64,000 nucleotides of DNA from Danxiaibacter sp048498555. GTDB lineage: Bacteria > Bacteroidota > Bacteroidia > Chitinophagales > Chitinophagaceae. The stretch is from NCBI GenBank assembly GCA_048498555.1, contig JBEHXT010000004.1:1-64000 (forward strand). Reading direction: 5' to 3'. The first letter of the stretch is position 1, and the number at the start of each line of letters is the position of its first letter. Of the stretch, positions 1 through 9,542 are shown in pieces. The translations under genes were made by a program, and so were the position numbers. Below the pieces are notes generated by a model. It saw nothing but the letters and a program-made list of their open reading frames with translations. It searched no databases and was not told the DNA's origin.

Positions 1-1
1 T

Positions 2-418
2 CATGAGATATCTATGAAGCACACCAATGAAAAAGCTATCTCTACAACTGCTGCGGATCTTATGAACGCGGGAGATATAGTTACATGGCAGGCTAACCAT
101 CTGTTTAAGAAAAGATCGCTGAAAGTTACTATTACCGAAATGGAACACAATGGTTATTTCAAAGACGAAATGATTGAAGGGGATTTCGCCAGCATGAACC
201 ACGAACATCATTTTAAGCCGATAGCCAATGGAACGATTATGATCGACATCTTCAAATTTGAATCGCCCTTTGGAATAGCAGGAAAAATATTCAATAGCGT
301 TTACCTTACCCGTTACATGCACCGTCTTCTTACCCAAAGAAATATGATTCTAAAACAATATGCAGAATCCGATATGTGGAAATCTGTTTTAAATTCCAAA
401 GGCACTGTAGAGCAATAG
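2..418 (+). CDS. SRPBCC (START-like) family protein, 5' end cut by window edge
   Basis: The reading frame is open to the left edge, and the codons before the first ATG at 14 (H-E-I-S) fit the family pattern in which a 'DLH..S' segment precedes 'KHTNEKA', so the true start lies outside the window. Full members of this family are about 150-165 residues, so roughly 20 residues are missing. The visible part has the family hallmarks: TWQA, the conserved HEHHFKP, then IMID.F.FESPFG and a C-terminal helix with YLTRYM and LL..RN. SRPBCC proteins have a helix-grip fold with a hydrophobic ligand cavity; the ligand of this subgroup is not known. Cytoplasmic, no signal peptide seen in the visible part. 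Confidence 0.8.
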   Translation, partial: HEISMKHTNEKAISTTAADLMNAGDIVTWQANHLFKKRSLKVTITEMEHNGYFKDEMIEGDFASMNHEHHFKPIANGTIMIDIFKFESPFGIAGKIFNSVYLTRYMHRLLTQRNMILKQYAESDMWKSVLNSKGTVEQ

Positions 419-554
419 ACATCTTTGTACCACAAGCATCTGCACATACTTTCACTATGTTTCTTTTTAAAAATAAGCACAAACTTTTTTTCATCGACTG
501 TTCGTGCAAACTGCACTAATTGACAAGATTAATATTTACATTCGATACTTGATT

Positions 555-914
555 ATGAAGAAGTACCTTTTAGTTCTTATCATGTTTGCAACGTTGACTT
601 CATGTAGCAGGCGTATAACTGAATCAGGCGTAGCGTCTTATTACTCTGATAATCTTGATGGAAGAAAAACTGCAAGCGGTGAAATATTTCATCAATCTGA
701 TTATGTAGCTGCCCATAAAACACTCCCTTTCGGAACAAAGGTGAAAGTAAAAAACTTATCCAACGGAAAGACTGTGAAGGTTCGTATTAATGACCGCGGC
801 CCTTTTGTAAAGGGGCGCATTATTGACCTTTCGAAAAGTGCCGCAAAAAAAATCGATATGGAAAATGCCGGCATAACAAAGGTTTCAATAAAATATAAAC
901 GAAAGAAAAACTAA
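555..914 (+). CDS. rlpA: RlpA-like double-psi beta-barrel lipoprotein
   Basis: The start is placed at the ATG at 555 because it directly precedes a lipoprotein signal (MKKYLLVLIMF with lipobox LTSC, Cys at residue 17); an upstream in-frame start at 504 would add 17 residues that do not fit a signal peptide. The mature part is a single double-psi beta-barrel domain with GVASYYSD, GRKTASGE, AAHKTLPFGT and the conserved INDRGPF and DLS segments. RlpA proteins act on peptidoglycan at septa; in some species they are lytic transglycosylases on denuded glycan, in others only binders. At 119 residues this is the minimal form with no SPOR domain, so septal targeting through SPOR is not expected. The Asp of INDRGPF, associated with activity in the family, is present. 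Confidence 0.85.
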   Translation: MKKYLLVLIMFATLTSCSRRITESGVASYYSDNLDGRKTASGEIFHQSDYVAAHKTLPFGTKVKVKNLSNGKTVKVRINDRGPFVKGRIIDLSKSAAKKIDMENAGITKVSIKYKRKKN

Positions 915-1126
915 TGGCTGCAAGCAGAACAACTGGCTTAAACATAAAACCAGCTCAAAACTTTTTTGTAACAAGTGTTGTTATTATTTCAACACATTTG
1001 AATAACGTCAAGACTCCCGTAAGGATACGCGGCAAAGATTGGTGCGCCTGAATTTTATAACCTTTGAGTTTTGTTTTACAATTTTTTATTTTTTGCTTTT
1101 AATCTGTTCCCATTAAACTATCGCTC

Positions 1127-2260
1127 TTGGAGAAGCACTTACATATTATTGCCCCCCGGGTTCCATGCCCAGTGGATAACAGTAGTCAATATGATGTGTA
1201 CCATACGATTGCTGCATTACACAAAAATGGTGTTCACATTCATCTTCACTGTTGCAACAGCAGCGACGATGATGCAAGGGCGCGTTTACAACAATTTTGT
1301 GCATCAATAGACTTCTATCATTCTGCAAGCAGGCCTAAAATATTTTCAAAGCCATTACCATTTATTGTTGAACACCGCAAAAACGAATTGCTTGTTGAAA
1401 AGCTCTGCGAAGATGACCATCCCATATTAATATTTGGCATTGAGTGTAGTTATGTTGCTACATTGCCCCGTTTAATGCAACGAAAAAAATTTGTGCGCCT
1501 TCATCGCGTAGAATTTCAAGCATACAAAACCAAATGCCTTTATGCATATAACCCATTTAAAAGAATCTATTACTGGAATGAAAGCAGGCTGCTTCATGCT
1601 TATGAAAAAGCATTGATTACACATGTGAATGGCTATGCAGTGACGTGCAAGCGGGATATGCGGACATACAACAAAGAATTCGATTGCACATCAGTGAGGT
1701 TCATTCCCCAGTTTTTTCAACGGCTCACTGAAACTCCTGAAGGCGTGGGTGCCTATAGCCTTTACTTTGGTGACCTTAGCGATAGCCTGCACGAAAAAAA
1801 AGTGCTTGCGCTTCTGAAAAAAGTATATAAATATATTCATGTGCCTTTGGTTATTGCCGCAAGCAACCCTTCACAAAAAGTTTTGGAAGCAGCTGCAAAG
1901 CATCCTCATGTGCACCTGGTTATCAATCCTGATGAAGCTTCGTTACAAGACATCCTTGCCAAAGCGCACATCATCTTATCACCATCGAGATATGACACAG
2001 GTATTCAACCAGGATTGTTACAGGCACTTTATAACGGAAGGCATTGCCTGGCCAATACAAAAGCTGTAAATAATACAGGCCTTGAAGGGATCTGTCATAT
2101 TGCAGACACGGCTGACGCGCTTCAACAACGCATTTCACAACTATATCACCAGCCATTTAATAAACAGGAAGGAATGGACAGAAAGACTTTATTGGATAAC
2201 CTGTATCCTAATAAAACAGCATCAATGTTAATGAATTGGATATGGGAAGGAGGAGTTTGA
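1127..2260 (+). CDS. GT-B fold glycosyltransferase (group 1-like)
   Basis: The 377-residue product starts HLHIIAPRVPCPVDNS, a typical N-terminal nucleotide-fold strand of GT-B enzymes, and contains HRVEFQAYK and, near the C-terminus, the donor-site region ILSPSRYDTGIQPGLLQAL, which corresponds to the 'PS..E..G....EA' region of group 1 transferases although the usual EX7E acidic pair is not intact. It probably moves a sugar onto a cell-surface glycan or lipid; donor and acceptor cannot be told from sequence. The start codon appears to be TTG at 1127: the frame is closed at 1100-1102 and no ATG lies between. It is convergent with ftsE, the gap being filled by an inverted heptad repeat. Confidence 0.7.
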   Translation: MEKHLHIIAPRVPCPVDNSSQYDVYHTIAALHKNGVHIHLHCCNSSDDDARARLQQFCASIDFYHSASRPKIFSKPLPFIVEHRKNELLVEKLCEDDHPILIFGIECSYVATLPRLMQRKKFVRLHRVEFQAYKTKCLYAYNPFKRIYYWNESRLLHAYEKALITHVNGYAVTCKRDMRTYNKEFDCTSVRFIPQFFQRLTETPEGVGAYSLYFGDLSDSLHEKKVLALLKKVYKYIHVPLVIAASNPSQKVLEAAAKHPHVHLVINPDEASLQDILAKAHIILSPSRYDTGIQPGLLQALYNGRHCLANTKAVNNTGLEGICHIADTADALQQRISQLYHQPFNKQEGMDRKTLLDNLYPNKTASMLMNWIWEGGV

Positions 2261-2407
2261 TATTTGAAATTTGATACGCAAGACTTGAAATGGCTATAAG
2301 TAAGTCACTTCTTGTATAGCCTTATTCAGCAGTATTAACGAAGTGACTGTAAAACGTAACCTCACTGTTAATGAGCAATTTCAGATCTCAAATTTCAAAT
2401 CTCTAAT
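2261..2407. repeat. Inverted heptad repeat between convergent genes (GATTTGA type)
   Basis: The left arm follows the TGA of the glycosyltransferase directly and reads as successive heptamers (TTTGATA, TTTGAAA, TTTGATA, CGCAAGA, CTTGAAA). The right arm (about 2380-2407) reads CAATTTC, AGATCTC, AAATTTC, AAATCTC and abuts the TAG of ftsE on the other strand. The two arms are roughly complementary, so the transcript of either gene would end in a long imperfect hairpin. Period is 7 bp in both arms. Confidence 0.75.
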
Positions 2408-3097
2408 CTACATCTCCACTGCGGCAGCACTATCAATAACCCTGTTCCTTTCAGTCTTAAGCATACGTGAAGGATAGCGGTTGATTACAATAAAATCATG
2501 TGTTGCCATAATTATTGCGGTGCCATAGTCTTTGCAGATATTAAAGAGCAGTTGCATTATTTCATCACTGGTTTCGGGATCAAGGTTACCGGTAGGTTCG
2601 TCGGCCAGCATAACTTTAGGAGAGTTCAATAATGCCCTTGCAATATCAACACGCTGTTGTTCGCCGCCGCTCATTTCAAAAGGCATCTTAAAACCTTTGC
2701 TTCGTAAACCAACTTTATCCAGCACATCATTAATCTTTTCTTCCATTAATTTTTCATCTTTCCAGCCGGTTGCTCTCAGCACAAATTTCAGGTTCTCATA
2801 CACATTTCTATCTGTAAGCAATTGAAAATCCTGGAATACAACGCCAAGGTTCCTGCGAAGAAATGGCACTTTTTTCCAGGTCATTTCTTTTAAATTGAAA
2901 CCGGCAACGGTGGCCTCTCCCTCTTTTAAAGAAAGCTCACCATATAATGTTTTCAACAAGCTGCTTTTTCCTGTTCCTGTTTTTCCTACCAGGTAAACAA
3001 ATTCTCCCTTGTTTACACTAAAGTTTACATCCTGTAGCACGAGATTACTTCCCTGGTATATGTTGGCGTTCTGTACTGATACAACTACTTCCGGCAT
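2408..3097 (-). CDS. ftsE: Cell division ATP-binding protein FtsE
   Basis: ABC ATPase of 229 residues with Walker A (GKTGTGKSS), Q-loop (VVFQDFQLL), signature (MSGGEQQR), Walker B (VMLADEPTGNLDP) and the H-loop (MATHD). The Q-loop sequence and the 'EPTGNLDP' box are typical of FtsE and LolD-type proteins; pairing with the FtsX homologue at 37289-38164 in the same window favours FtsE. FtsEX sits at the cytoplasmic membrane and couples ATP hydrolysis to activation of peptidoglycan hydrolases. The start is put at the ATG at 3097 (MPEVVVSVQ); the in-frame extension to 3166 adds residues unlike any FtsE. ftsE and ftsX are about 34 kb apart rather than in one operon. Confidence 0.88.
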   Translation of the reverse strand: MPEVVVSVQNANIYQGSNLVLQDVNFSVNKGEFVYLVGKTGTGKSSLLKTLYGELSLKEGEATVAGFNLKEMTWKKVPFLRRNLGVVFQDFQLLTDRNVYENLKFVLRATGWKDEKLMEEKINDVLDKVGLRSKGFKMPFEMSGGEQQRVDIARALLNSPKVMLADEPTGNLDPETSDEIMQLLFNICKDYGTAIIMATHDFIVINRYPSRMLKTERNRVIDSAAAVEM

Positions 3098-3187
3098 AGT
3101 GATTAAAATTCTTGTCCAAAAAGATAACTGTAAAGTTAGCAGTCTGCAGTTATATATAGAAATCAATCATGAATTCAACTAAAAAAA

Positions 3188-3211
3188 TAGTTTGCAAACT
3201 AAATTATTAGT
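3188..3211. promoter_or_regulatory. Candidate BlaI operator (overlapping palindromes)
   Basis: A perfect 14-bp palindrome TAGTTTGCAAACTA (3188-3201) overlaps a second one, ACTAAATTATTAGT (3198-3211, arms ACTAA/TTAGT). They lie about 45 bp upstream of the BlaI gene and between it and divergent ftsE. BlaI/MecI repressors bind palindromes in their own promoters, so autoregulation is the natural reading; this is inference from position and symmetry. Confidence 0.55.
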
Positions 3212-3255
3212 TATAACTTCAGGCCTTCAGCTCAGCTACTCACAATAATAACGCC

Positions 3256-3630
3256 ATGAAACCGAAAGATCATATAAAACAACTTACCAAGGCCGAAGAA
3301 CAGGTGATGCAGGTTCTTTGGAAAATTGAAAAAGGTTTTCTTAAAGATATACTGGATGAAATGCCGGCGCCAAAGCCACATTCCAACACTGTTGCAACTA
3401 TTTTAAAAATATTAGTAGAGAAAAAATTTGTGTCAACGGTAACCTTTGGAAGAATGCACGAGTATCAGCCACTGGTAACAAAAGAAGCTTATTCAAAAAA
3501 CACTTTCAGCGGGCTTGTAAAAAATTACTTTGGAGGCTCGTATAGTAAAGCTGTTTCATTTTTAGTAGAAGAAAACAAGGTAAGCGTTGAGGATCTTGAA
3601 TTATTACTGAACCAGATTAAAAAGAAATAA
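3256..3630 (+). CDS. BlaI/MecI/CopY family transcriptional repressor
   Basis: A 124-residue winged-helix protein, the usual family length. It opens with LTKAEEQVMQVLWKIEKGF, followed by the recognition helix region (PHSNTVATILKILVEKKFV) and the wing (GRMHEYQPLVTKEAYSK), then a C-terminal dimerisation helix. In BlaI/BlaR systems the partner metallopeptidase, on sensing a ligand, triggers cleavage of the repressor; the scissile region between helix and dimerisation domain is present here. Only one base separates its stop codon from the M56 peptidase gene downstream, so the two form a sensor-repressor operon. What it senses is unknown; no beta-lactamase lies nearby. Confidence 0.9.
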   Translation: MKPKDHIKQLTKAEEQVMQVLWKIEKGFLKDILDEMPAPKPHSNTVATILKILVEKKFVSTVTFGRMHEYQPLVTKEAYSKNTFSGLVKNYFGGSYSKAVSFLVEENKVSVEDLELLLNQIKKK

Positions 3631-3631
3631 C

Positions 3632-5080
3632 ATGCACACATTATTGCTATATGTATTAAAAATGATGCTCTGTGCCGCGCTTTTTTACGGCTACTATTTT
3701 TTCTTTTTAAGAAATGAACGCTTTCACTATTACAATAGGTTTTATCTTCTTGCAGGATATATTTTGTCAATATTGATTCCATTGCCTAAGATGGACTGGT
3801 TTACTGTTGAAAGCGATAGCAGTAGCACCATTGCGTGGATAAATATCCTGCACCAGGCAAACGGCAATGCAGTAGTTGCGGAGCCTGTAAGTTTTACATG
3901 GCAGTCATTTGCATTGTATGCAAGCCTGTGTGTGTCGGCTTTTTTATCGATCACCCTTATTTATCGTATCATAAAAATCCTCCGCCTCAAACAACAAAAT
4001 AATTATATCCGGCTGGAGGATTTTGACCTGATAAATACCGAAGCCCGTGAGGCCCCATTTTCATTCATGAAGAATTTATTCTGGAGGAACGATATAGACT
4101 TAGATGATACAACAGGTAAACAAATTATGCAGCATGAAATAACCCACATCAGGCAAAAACATACCTGGGATAAACTATTTGTAGAAACGCTTTTATGCGT
4201 GTGTTGGTTCAACCCGTTTTTTTGGATGATGCGTAAGGAGCTTTGGATGATTCATGAGTTTATTGCTGACCAGGAATCAGTAAAGGATCGCGACGCCTCT
4301 GCGTTTGCTGCAATGCTGCTGCAATCGCAATATGGCAAAAGCATTTTTGCCCCGGCACAATCGTTTAGTTATTCACCAATTAAAAGAAGACTACTGATGC
4401 TGACTACTTCTAAGCAGGCGAAATATTCTTACACCAGGAAGATGATGATATTGCCGGTGTTTGGCGCAATCATCATGTTGTTTGCTTGCAAGCTTCAACA
4501 AAAGGAGGACTTAACTAAGGACAAAGTTGTTAAAGCAGATGTTACGCTGGACCAACTTGGCAAAGACACCGTAAGCCCACGGCCATCCCTTGAAAGCCTG
4601 GTTGCTAAAACTGTATCAAAGCCACAGGCGAACGCGCGTAAAATAGCTTCAACTCAGTCCACCACACATAAGCGAGCTGGGCAGCAACGAACGTTGACTT
4701 TGAAAAACAGTCTATACAGCGCATTGGGAACTGAGCATGTACTGACTAATGCCAAAGTAATAGATACCACCTCAAATAAGGGCTCCGACACAAAATCAGG
4801 AACATTTTATATTAAATTAAACGCACCCCAGCCATCATCACCTTTATTTATTATCGACGGTACAGAAGTTTCGAGTGATAAGCTAGAACAATTGTCCCCA
4901 TCAACAATTGAATCGATAGAAGTATTGAAAAACGAATCTGCAAGATCAATATACGGCAGCAAAGGCAACAATGGTGTTATTATCGTAAAAACAAAAAAGC
5001 CTTCAGCAGGAGATGAGGAACTTTTATATTTTCCAAAACCTAAAGGCCGTGTGCTCGATGTAAAGACAAAAGACAATTAA
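3632..5080 (+). CDS. M56 (BlaR1-like) metallopeptidase with C-terminal TonB plug-like domain
   Basis: N-terminal membrane segments (residues about 5-25, 35-50, 85-112) are followed by the zinc motif HEITH at residues 168-172 and the downstream helix with WFNPFFWMMRKEL and HEFIADQE, as in M56 peptidases. A further membrane segment (about residues 268-285) precedes a low-complexity linker. The last 80 residues (SSPLFIIDGTEVSSDKLEQL onward, IESIEVLKNESARSIYGSKG, GVIIVKTK) look like the plug domain of TonB-dependent receptors. The M56-plug fusion recurs in Bacteroidota next to BlaI repressors. It probably senses an envelope signal and relieves BlaI repression. The plug-like domain would be periplasmic; its role is not established. 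Confidence 0.85.
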   Translation: MHTLLLYVLKMMLCAALFYGYYFFFLRNERFHYYNRFYLLAGYILSILIPLPKMDWFTVESDSSSTIAWINILHQANGNAVVAEPVSFTWQSFALYASLCVSAFLSITLIYRIIKILRLKQQNNYIRLEDFDLINTEAREAPFSFMKNLFWRNDIDLDDTTGKQIMQHEITHIRQKHTWDKLFVETLLCVCWFNPFFWMMRKELWMIHEFIADQESVKDRDASAFAAMLLQSQYGKSIFAPAQSFSYSPIKRRLLMLTTSKQAKYSYTRKMMILPVFGAIIMLFACKLQQKEDLTKDKVVKADVTLDQLGKDTVSPRPSLESLVAKTVSKPQANARKIASTQSTTHKRAGQQRTLTLKNSLYSALGTEHVLTNAKVIDTTSNKGSDTKSGTFYIKLNAPQPSSPLFIIDGTEVSSDKLEQLSPSTIESIEVLKNESARSIYGSKGNNGVIIVKTKKPSAGDEELLYFPKPKGRVLDVKTKDN

Positions 5081-5104
5081 TTTTTTGCCGGGGTTGCTCA
5101 TTTT

Positions 5105-8100
5105 TTATTTGCCGCCTTTTATAAACCGGCGCATTAAATAAGTTTTACCTATATAAACATCAACGAAATATAAACCTGACGCAAGATTGGCTACATCAAT
5201 CGTTTGTTGCCATCTATAACTTTGTTTATCGTAATTTTTAAGGAACACAACTTTACCGTTAAAGTCTGTCATGCGCAATGTAAGCTTTCCCTTTTCATCA
5301 CTAGAAAGCGCTGCACTTAATGTGGCTATTGCAGGCACAGGTGCAAGGACAAACATCGCAAGCGCGTCAGCATGTGATTGGCCATCTTTTATAGTAAAGC
5401 TAAAGAACGTTGTAGCGGTTTGTCCTTTGTTATCGGTTACCTGTAGTTGGAGCTTATACTTGCCTACAATCAATCCGGAAATATCGACTTGTGCATCCGA
5501 ACTATTGCTCATTGCAATACCAATTGGCGCAGTAATCATGCGCCATCGATAAGACTTAATAACGCCATCAGGATCATAAGATGAACTTCCTTTAAACTCG
5601 ATTGAAGTAACCGGCCATGTATATACCGAATCACCCTGTATAATAGCGATAGGCGCAAGGTTCACATTGTCTCTTCTTACAATAAAGCTTATAGCTGTAT
5701 CTGCAACGTTGCCTCCATTGTCAGTCACCGTTAACCTGAACTTGTAATTACCTTCTACAAGGTTGTTGATTGCAAGCACAGGCTTATCAAGGCTTGTAGT
5801 AACATATCCGGCAGGGCCCGAAAGATATGACCATGTAAAAGATTTTATTGTTCCATCAGGATCATAGGAACGAGATCCATCCAGCTCTATGAACCTGTCG
5901 GGAAGTGTTACAAACGATGGCGCATTAATAATAACCAGCGGCAATTTATTAACCGGCTCAGGCTTTACCACAAAACTGCACAGGGCCGAATCCCTATTAT
6001 TCCTGTCATCGGTAACAATCAGCATGAATGAGTATTTCCCATTCACAAGGTCGCTTACATTTATTTCAGGCTGGCTAACCCCCTGCATTTTAAACTCAGC
6101 GGGGCCTGAAACATATCTCCAGCTATAATATTTTATATGGCCATCCGGATCATAGGAAGAAGTACCATCGAGGCGAATGAAATTATCCGGCAGCAGTACT
6201 TCTGAGTTAGCTCTAATAATGGCAACCGGTCCGCGTTGTGCAATAGGCGCAGCGCTAACCGTTAGCGTATCAATCACCGCAGATTTTCCACCTTTATCAT
6301 CCTCTACTGTTAACCGGAATATATATATGCCTGCTGATAAATTGCGAACAGAACAGATTGGGCCTGCGTTATTGTCAACAGTAAACCCGAGCGGCCCTGA
6401 TATATATTGCCACTGATAAGATTGAATTATACCATCTACATCAAATGAAGCTGAACCGTCCAGCGTTGCAGTTCTTTGCGGAAGCGATATAACAGAGGGC
6501 GCTTTTATAACTGCAACAGGCAAAATATTGGCACCTTGGTTTTTAACAACAAAGTTTGCAATGGCAGTATCTTTCAATCCAAAACTGTTGCGTACAATTA
6601 CGCCAAACCTATATGAACCAACGGATAGTTTCCTGATCGTTAATACCTGCTTATTGGCATCCATAGTAAAACCTTCAGGCCCAAACACATATCTCCAATC
6701 GTAATTAACAATGTTTCCTGAGTTATCAAATGAAGCGCTGGCATCCAACACAATTGAATCCTTTGGCAACACGATCACATTTTCATTTTTGATAATTGCT
6801 TCCGGAGCAGTTGGCCGTTTCGGACCGTTCTTTACTACAAAATTTGTAATAGCTGTATCTTTCAAACCGGCGCTATTGGTTATTATCACACCAAACCGGT
6901 AAGAGCCAATACGCAAGCCGCGTATAGAAAAAACAGACTGCCCGTTGCCAGAAGCAGAAAATCCTTCCGGGCCGAAAATATACCTCCAGTCATAACCTGT
7001 TATTCTTGCAGTACTATCGTATGATGCACTTGCATCTAACACAATTGAATCATTTGGCAATGTAACAAGCCCATCATTCTTAATTATAGCCACAGGAGGA
7101 TTCGGCCGTAGCTTTGATTTTACCGAGAACTTTGCAAAACCGGTATCCCTTAATCCGGCATCATTGGTAACAATTACACCGAACCTGTAAAAGCCTTCAA
7201 CAAGGCTTTCAATTTTAAGAACAGCAGATTTATTGTTTGCCATAGTAAAACCTTGCGGGCCAGAAATAAACCGCCATTCGTAACCTGTTATTCTGCCGTT
7301 GCTATCATAAGAGTCGCCGGCATCTAATGAAATAGAGTCTACAGGCAATAGTATTACCGCTGCATTTTTCACAACAGCAATGGGCGCTTTTTCATTTTGA
7401 GCTGCTTCGTTAACGCTAAAACTGGTAACAGCCGTATCTTTTAACCCTGCATCATTTGTAACTATTACTTCAAAACGATAAGTTCCCGCAGATAATTTTC
7501 CAATCACTACAGAAGATGCACTATTATTGGCTATTGTAAAACCGGTTTGTCCCGATACGTAGCGCCACTCATACGTTGTAATAATTCCATCATTATCGTA
7601 AGATGCGCTTGCATCCAACCTGATGGAATCTTTAGGTAGCGTAACTACTGCATCATTCTTTATAACAGCAATCGGTGGCTTTTTAACAACCGGCGCGCTC
7701 TTTACTGTAAAGCTGGTTATGGCAGTGTCCTTCAATCCCGCATCATCTGTAACAATAACACCAAAACGATAGGCTCCTGCCTGAAGCTTTTTGATCATTA
7801 TTGATGAAGCGTTATCAGTACTCATAACAAAACCTGACGGACCGGATACATATTGCCAATTATAGGCAGCAACCTTTCCTCTATTATCATAAGAAGTGCT
7901 GGCATCCAACAGTATAGAGTCTTTTGGCAACACTACTACCGCATCATTTTTTATGACGGCAACGGGCGGCTTGTTGGCCGGCGGCGTGCCTACCACTTTA
8001 AACGAAGTAGTGGCCGTGTCTCTGAGGCCGGCATCATTGGTTACAATAACGCTAAACCGGTAAACACCCGCTGTAAGCCGCTGCAACTGTAAAGAAGGTT

Positions 8101-9370
8101 TCTTTCTGTTGGAAGCTGAAAAATATTGCGGGCCTGAAATGTATTGCCAATCAAACGCAACTATTTTTCCATAGCGATCATACGAGGCGCTTGCATCCAG
8201 TTCTATAGCGTTCGCCGGTAACGCAACAACAGAATCGTTCTTGATAATGGCGACTGGCTGCGGCCTGTCTACAACGGTAATCGTTTTTGTTTGAGAAGCT
8301 GAATTGCCCCAACCGCTGAAAACAGTGAGCTTTAAAACATATTGCCCTGCTTGCCTTACGGCAAAATAGCTTTTATCATCAGTTGCATTGGTGATGTTAA
8401 ATCCGGCTGGCCCCGATATGCATTCCCACTTATAAAACAGTCGTGAGTGGTCGTCTGAATAGGAACCGGATCCGTCTAACAAGACCGGCGTTCGTCGATT
8501 AAAAACAACAGTATCTGGTGCATTAATCACAGCATGCACTTTTACATCGGGCGGAGGTTCTTGCTCGCCGCCCCTGGTATATTGCAACATCCATTCATAC
8601 ACATTTAATCCTTGTGGCCGCCAGTTAGGATTAAATGTTGTTGACCACGCATCATGCCCTGACTGTTCAAAAAGATTCAGAACAGGCAACGGTTTCATAG
8701 CTGGCTTATACGCGGTAAGAAAATCATACCAGCCAAGTGTATTACGAGCGGGAATTTTACGATCATACTCGTTATGCGTCATCCATAATGGAAGATTGGC
8801 CGACGCCACATTTTCACCACCGCTGTTTGTAACGTTCAGGTTTTCAGCAGAAGTTACCATTGCAGCTACCCTTCCGGCATGGTCACGCGAGCTGCCTGCG
8901 TAAAACATACAGGTTCCACCTCCAAGGCTTATCCCGGTAAGGTATATACGGGATTCATCTACTCTGTATTTGTGTTCGAGATAAGAAATTAAATCATCAA
9001 TTTCGTCCGCGCTTCTGCCTACTATATTCAGTTGCGGGCAAATAACTATAAATGAAAATGTTTTACCGTTTACGGTAAAAGAGGTTGGAAACTTATTTTG
9101 TTTGATGAGTTTAGGCACTGCATTCTTTTGCACTTTATTCAGTTGTTTTTGGGAGCCATCACCAACCTCATCTATGCCATGAAAAAAAATAAGCAAGGGG
9201 TATTTTGAAGAAGAGGCGGCGTAACCAGCGGGCAAATATTCCCAGTAACCGTTTATATGTTTTGTAACGGGTGTAGTTATGGGTGTGTTGGTTTGTGCAA
9301 ATAGCATTCCGCTCCAAGCCAATATAAGCATTAGAATAAAAACGGCCTTTTTAAAATGAGATCTGTACAT
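5105..9370 (-). CDS. Secreted alpha/beta-hydrolase with 11 PKD-like repeats and T9SS sorting domain
   Basis: The 1421-residue product has a signal peptide (residues 1-25, ending ...WSGMLFAQ), an alpha/beta-hydrolase domain (about 35-268) and 11 consecutive PKD-like repeats of about 95 residues (about 278-1330). The C-terminus is an 85-residue T9SS type A sorting domain (LAPVPA..., LASGLYFVDVYIG). In the hydrolase the nucleophile is Ser148 (GISLGGG); Asp203 and His239 (SGHDAW) complete a plausible triad and HG at 64-65 fits the oxyanion loop. Each repeat carries LDAS.SYD, a Y.W.Y(V/I)SGP core and VTND.G..DTA. Repeats 2-7 are the most alike, suggesting internal duplication. Likely an exported or surface-bound esterase or depolymerase; substrate unknown. 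A shorter paralogue lies immediately upstream. Confidence 0.85.
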   Translation of the reverse strand: MYRSHFKKAVFILMLILAWSGMLFAQTNTPITTPVTKHINGYWEYLPAGYAASSSKYPLLIFFHGIDEVGDGSQKQLNKVQKNAVPKLIKQNKFPTSFTVNGKTFSFIVICPQLNIVGRSADEIDDLISYLEHKYRVDESRIYLTGISLGGGTCMFYAGSSRDHAGRVAAMVTSAENLNVTNSGGENVASANLPLWMTHNEYDRKIPARNTLGWYDFLTAYKPAMKPLPVLNLFEQSGHDAWSTTFNPNWRPQGLNVYEWMLQYTRGGEQEPPPDVKVHAVINAPDTVVFNRRTPVLLDGSGSYSDDHSRLFYKWECISGPAGFNITNATDDKSYFAVRQAGQYVLKLTVFSGWGNSASQTKTITVVDRPQPVAIIKNDSVVALPANAIELDASASYDRYGKIVAFDWQYISGPQYFSASNRKKPSLQLQRLTAGVYRFSVIVTNDAGLRDTATTSFKVVGTPPANKPPVAVIKNDAVVVLPKDSILLDASTSYDNRGKVAAYNWQYVSGPSGFVMSTDNASSIMIKKLQAGAYRFGVIVTDDAGLKDTAITSFTVKSAPVVKKPPIAVIKNDAVVTLPKDSIRLDASASYDNDGIITTYEWRYVSGQTGFTIANNSASSVVIGKLSAGTYRFEVIVTNDAGLKDTAVTSFSVNEAAQNEKAPIAVVKNAAVILLPVDSISLDAGDSYDSNGRITGYEWRFISGPQGFTMANNKSAVLKIESLVEGFYRFGVIVTNDAGLRDTGFAKFSVKSKLRPNPPVAIIKNDGLVTLPNDSIVLDASASYDSTARITGYDWRYIFGPEGFSASGNGQSVFSIRGLRIGSYRFGVIITNSAGLKDTAITNFVVKNGPKRPTAPEAIIKNENVIVLPKDSIVLDASASFDNSGNIVNYDWRYVFGPEGFTMDANKQVLTIRKLSVGSYRFGVIVRNSFGLKDTAIANFVVKNQGANILPVAVIKAPSVISLPQRTATLDGSASFDVDGIIQSYQWQYISGPLGFTVDNNAGPICSVRNLSAGIYIFRLTVEDDKGGKSAVIDTLTVSAAPIAQRGPVAIIRANSEVLLPDNFIRLDGTSSYDPDGHIKYYSWRYVSGPAEFKMQGVSQPEINVSDLVNGKYSFMLIVTDDRNNRDSALCSFVVKPEPVNKLPLVIINAPSFVTLPDRFIELDGSRSYDPDGTIKSFTWSYLSGPAGYVTTSLDKPVLAINNLVEGNYKFRLTVTDNGGNVADTAISFIVRRDNVNLAPIAIIQGDSVYTWPVTSIEFKGSSSYDPDGVIKSYRWRMITAPIGIAMSNSSDAQVDISGLIVGKYKLQLQVTDNKGQTATTFFSFTIKDGQSHADALAMFVLAPVPAIATLSAALSSDEKGKLTLRMTDFNGKVVFLKNYDKQSYRWQQTIDVANLASGLYFVDVYIGKTYLMRRFIKGGK

Positions 9371-9542
9371 GCAGCCACTTTTAGCGTTCTGTAATCAACA
9401 TTTAAAGCCTTTCGGGCTATTTTTTGATTAAGCTAAAAAAGTATAATACATCCTGGTTTCAGCAGTTGTTTTTTTCCGGATGCAATCTTGTTTTCCTAAA
9501 CTTAATCAAAAGGGTTTCTTTCGGAGGTTTTATGCTAACCTG

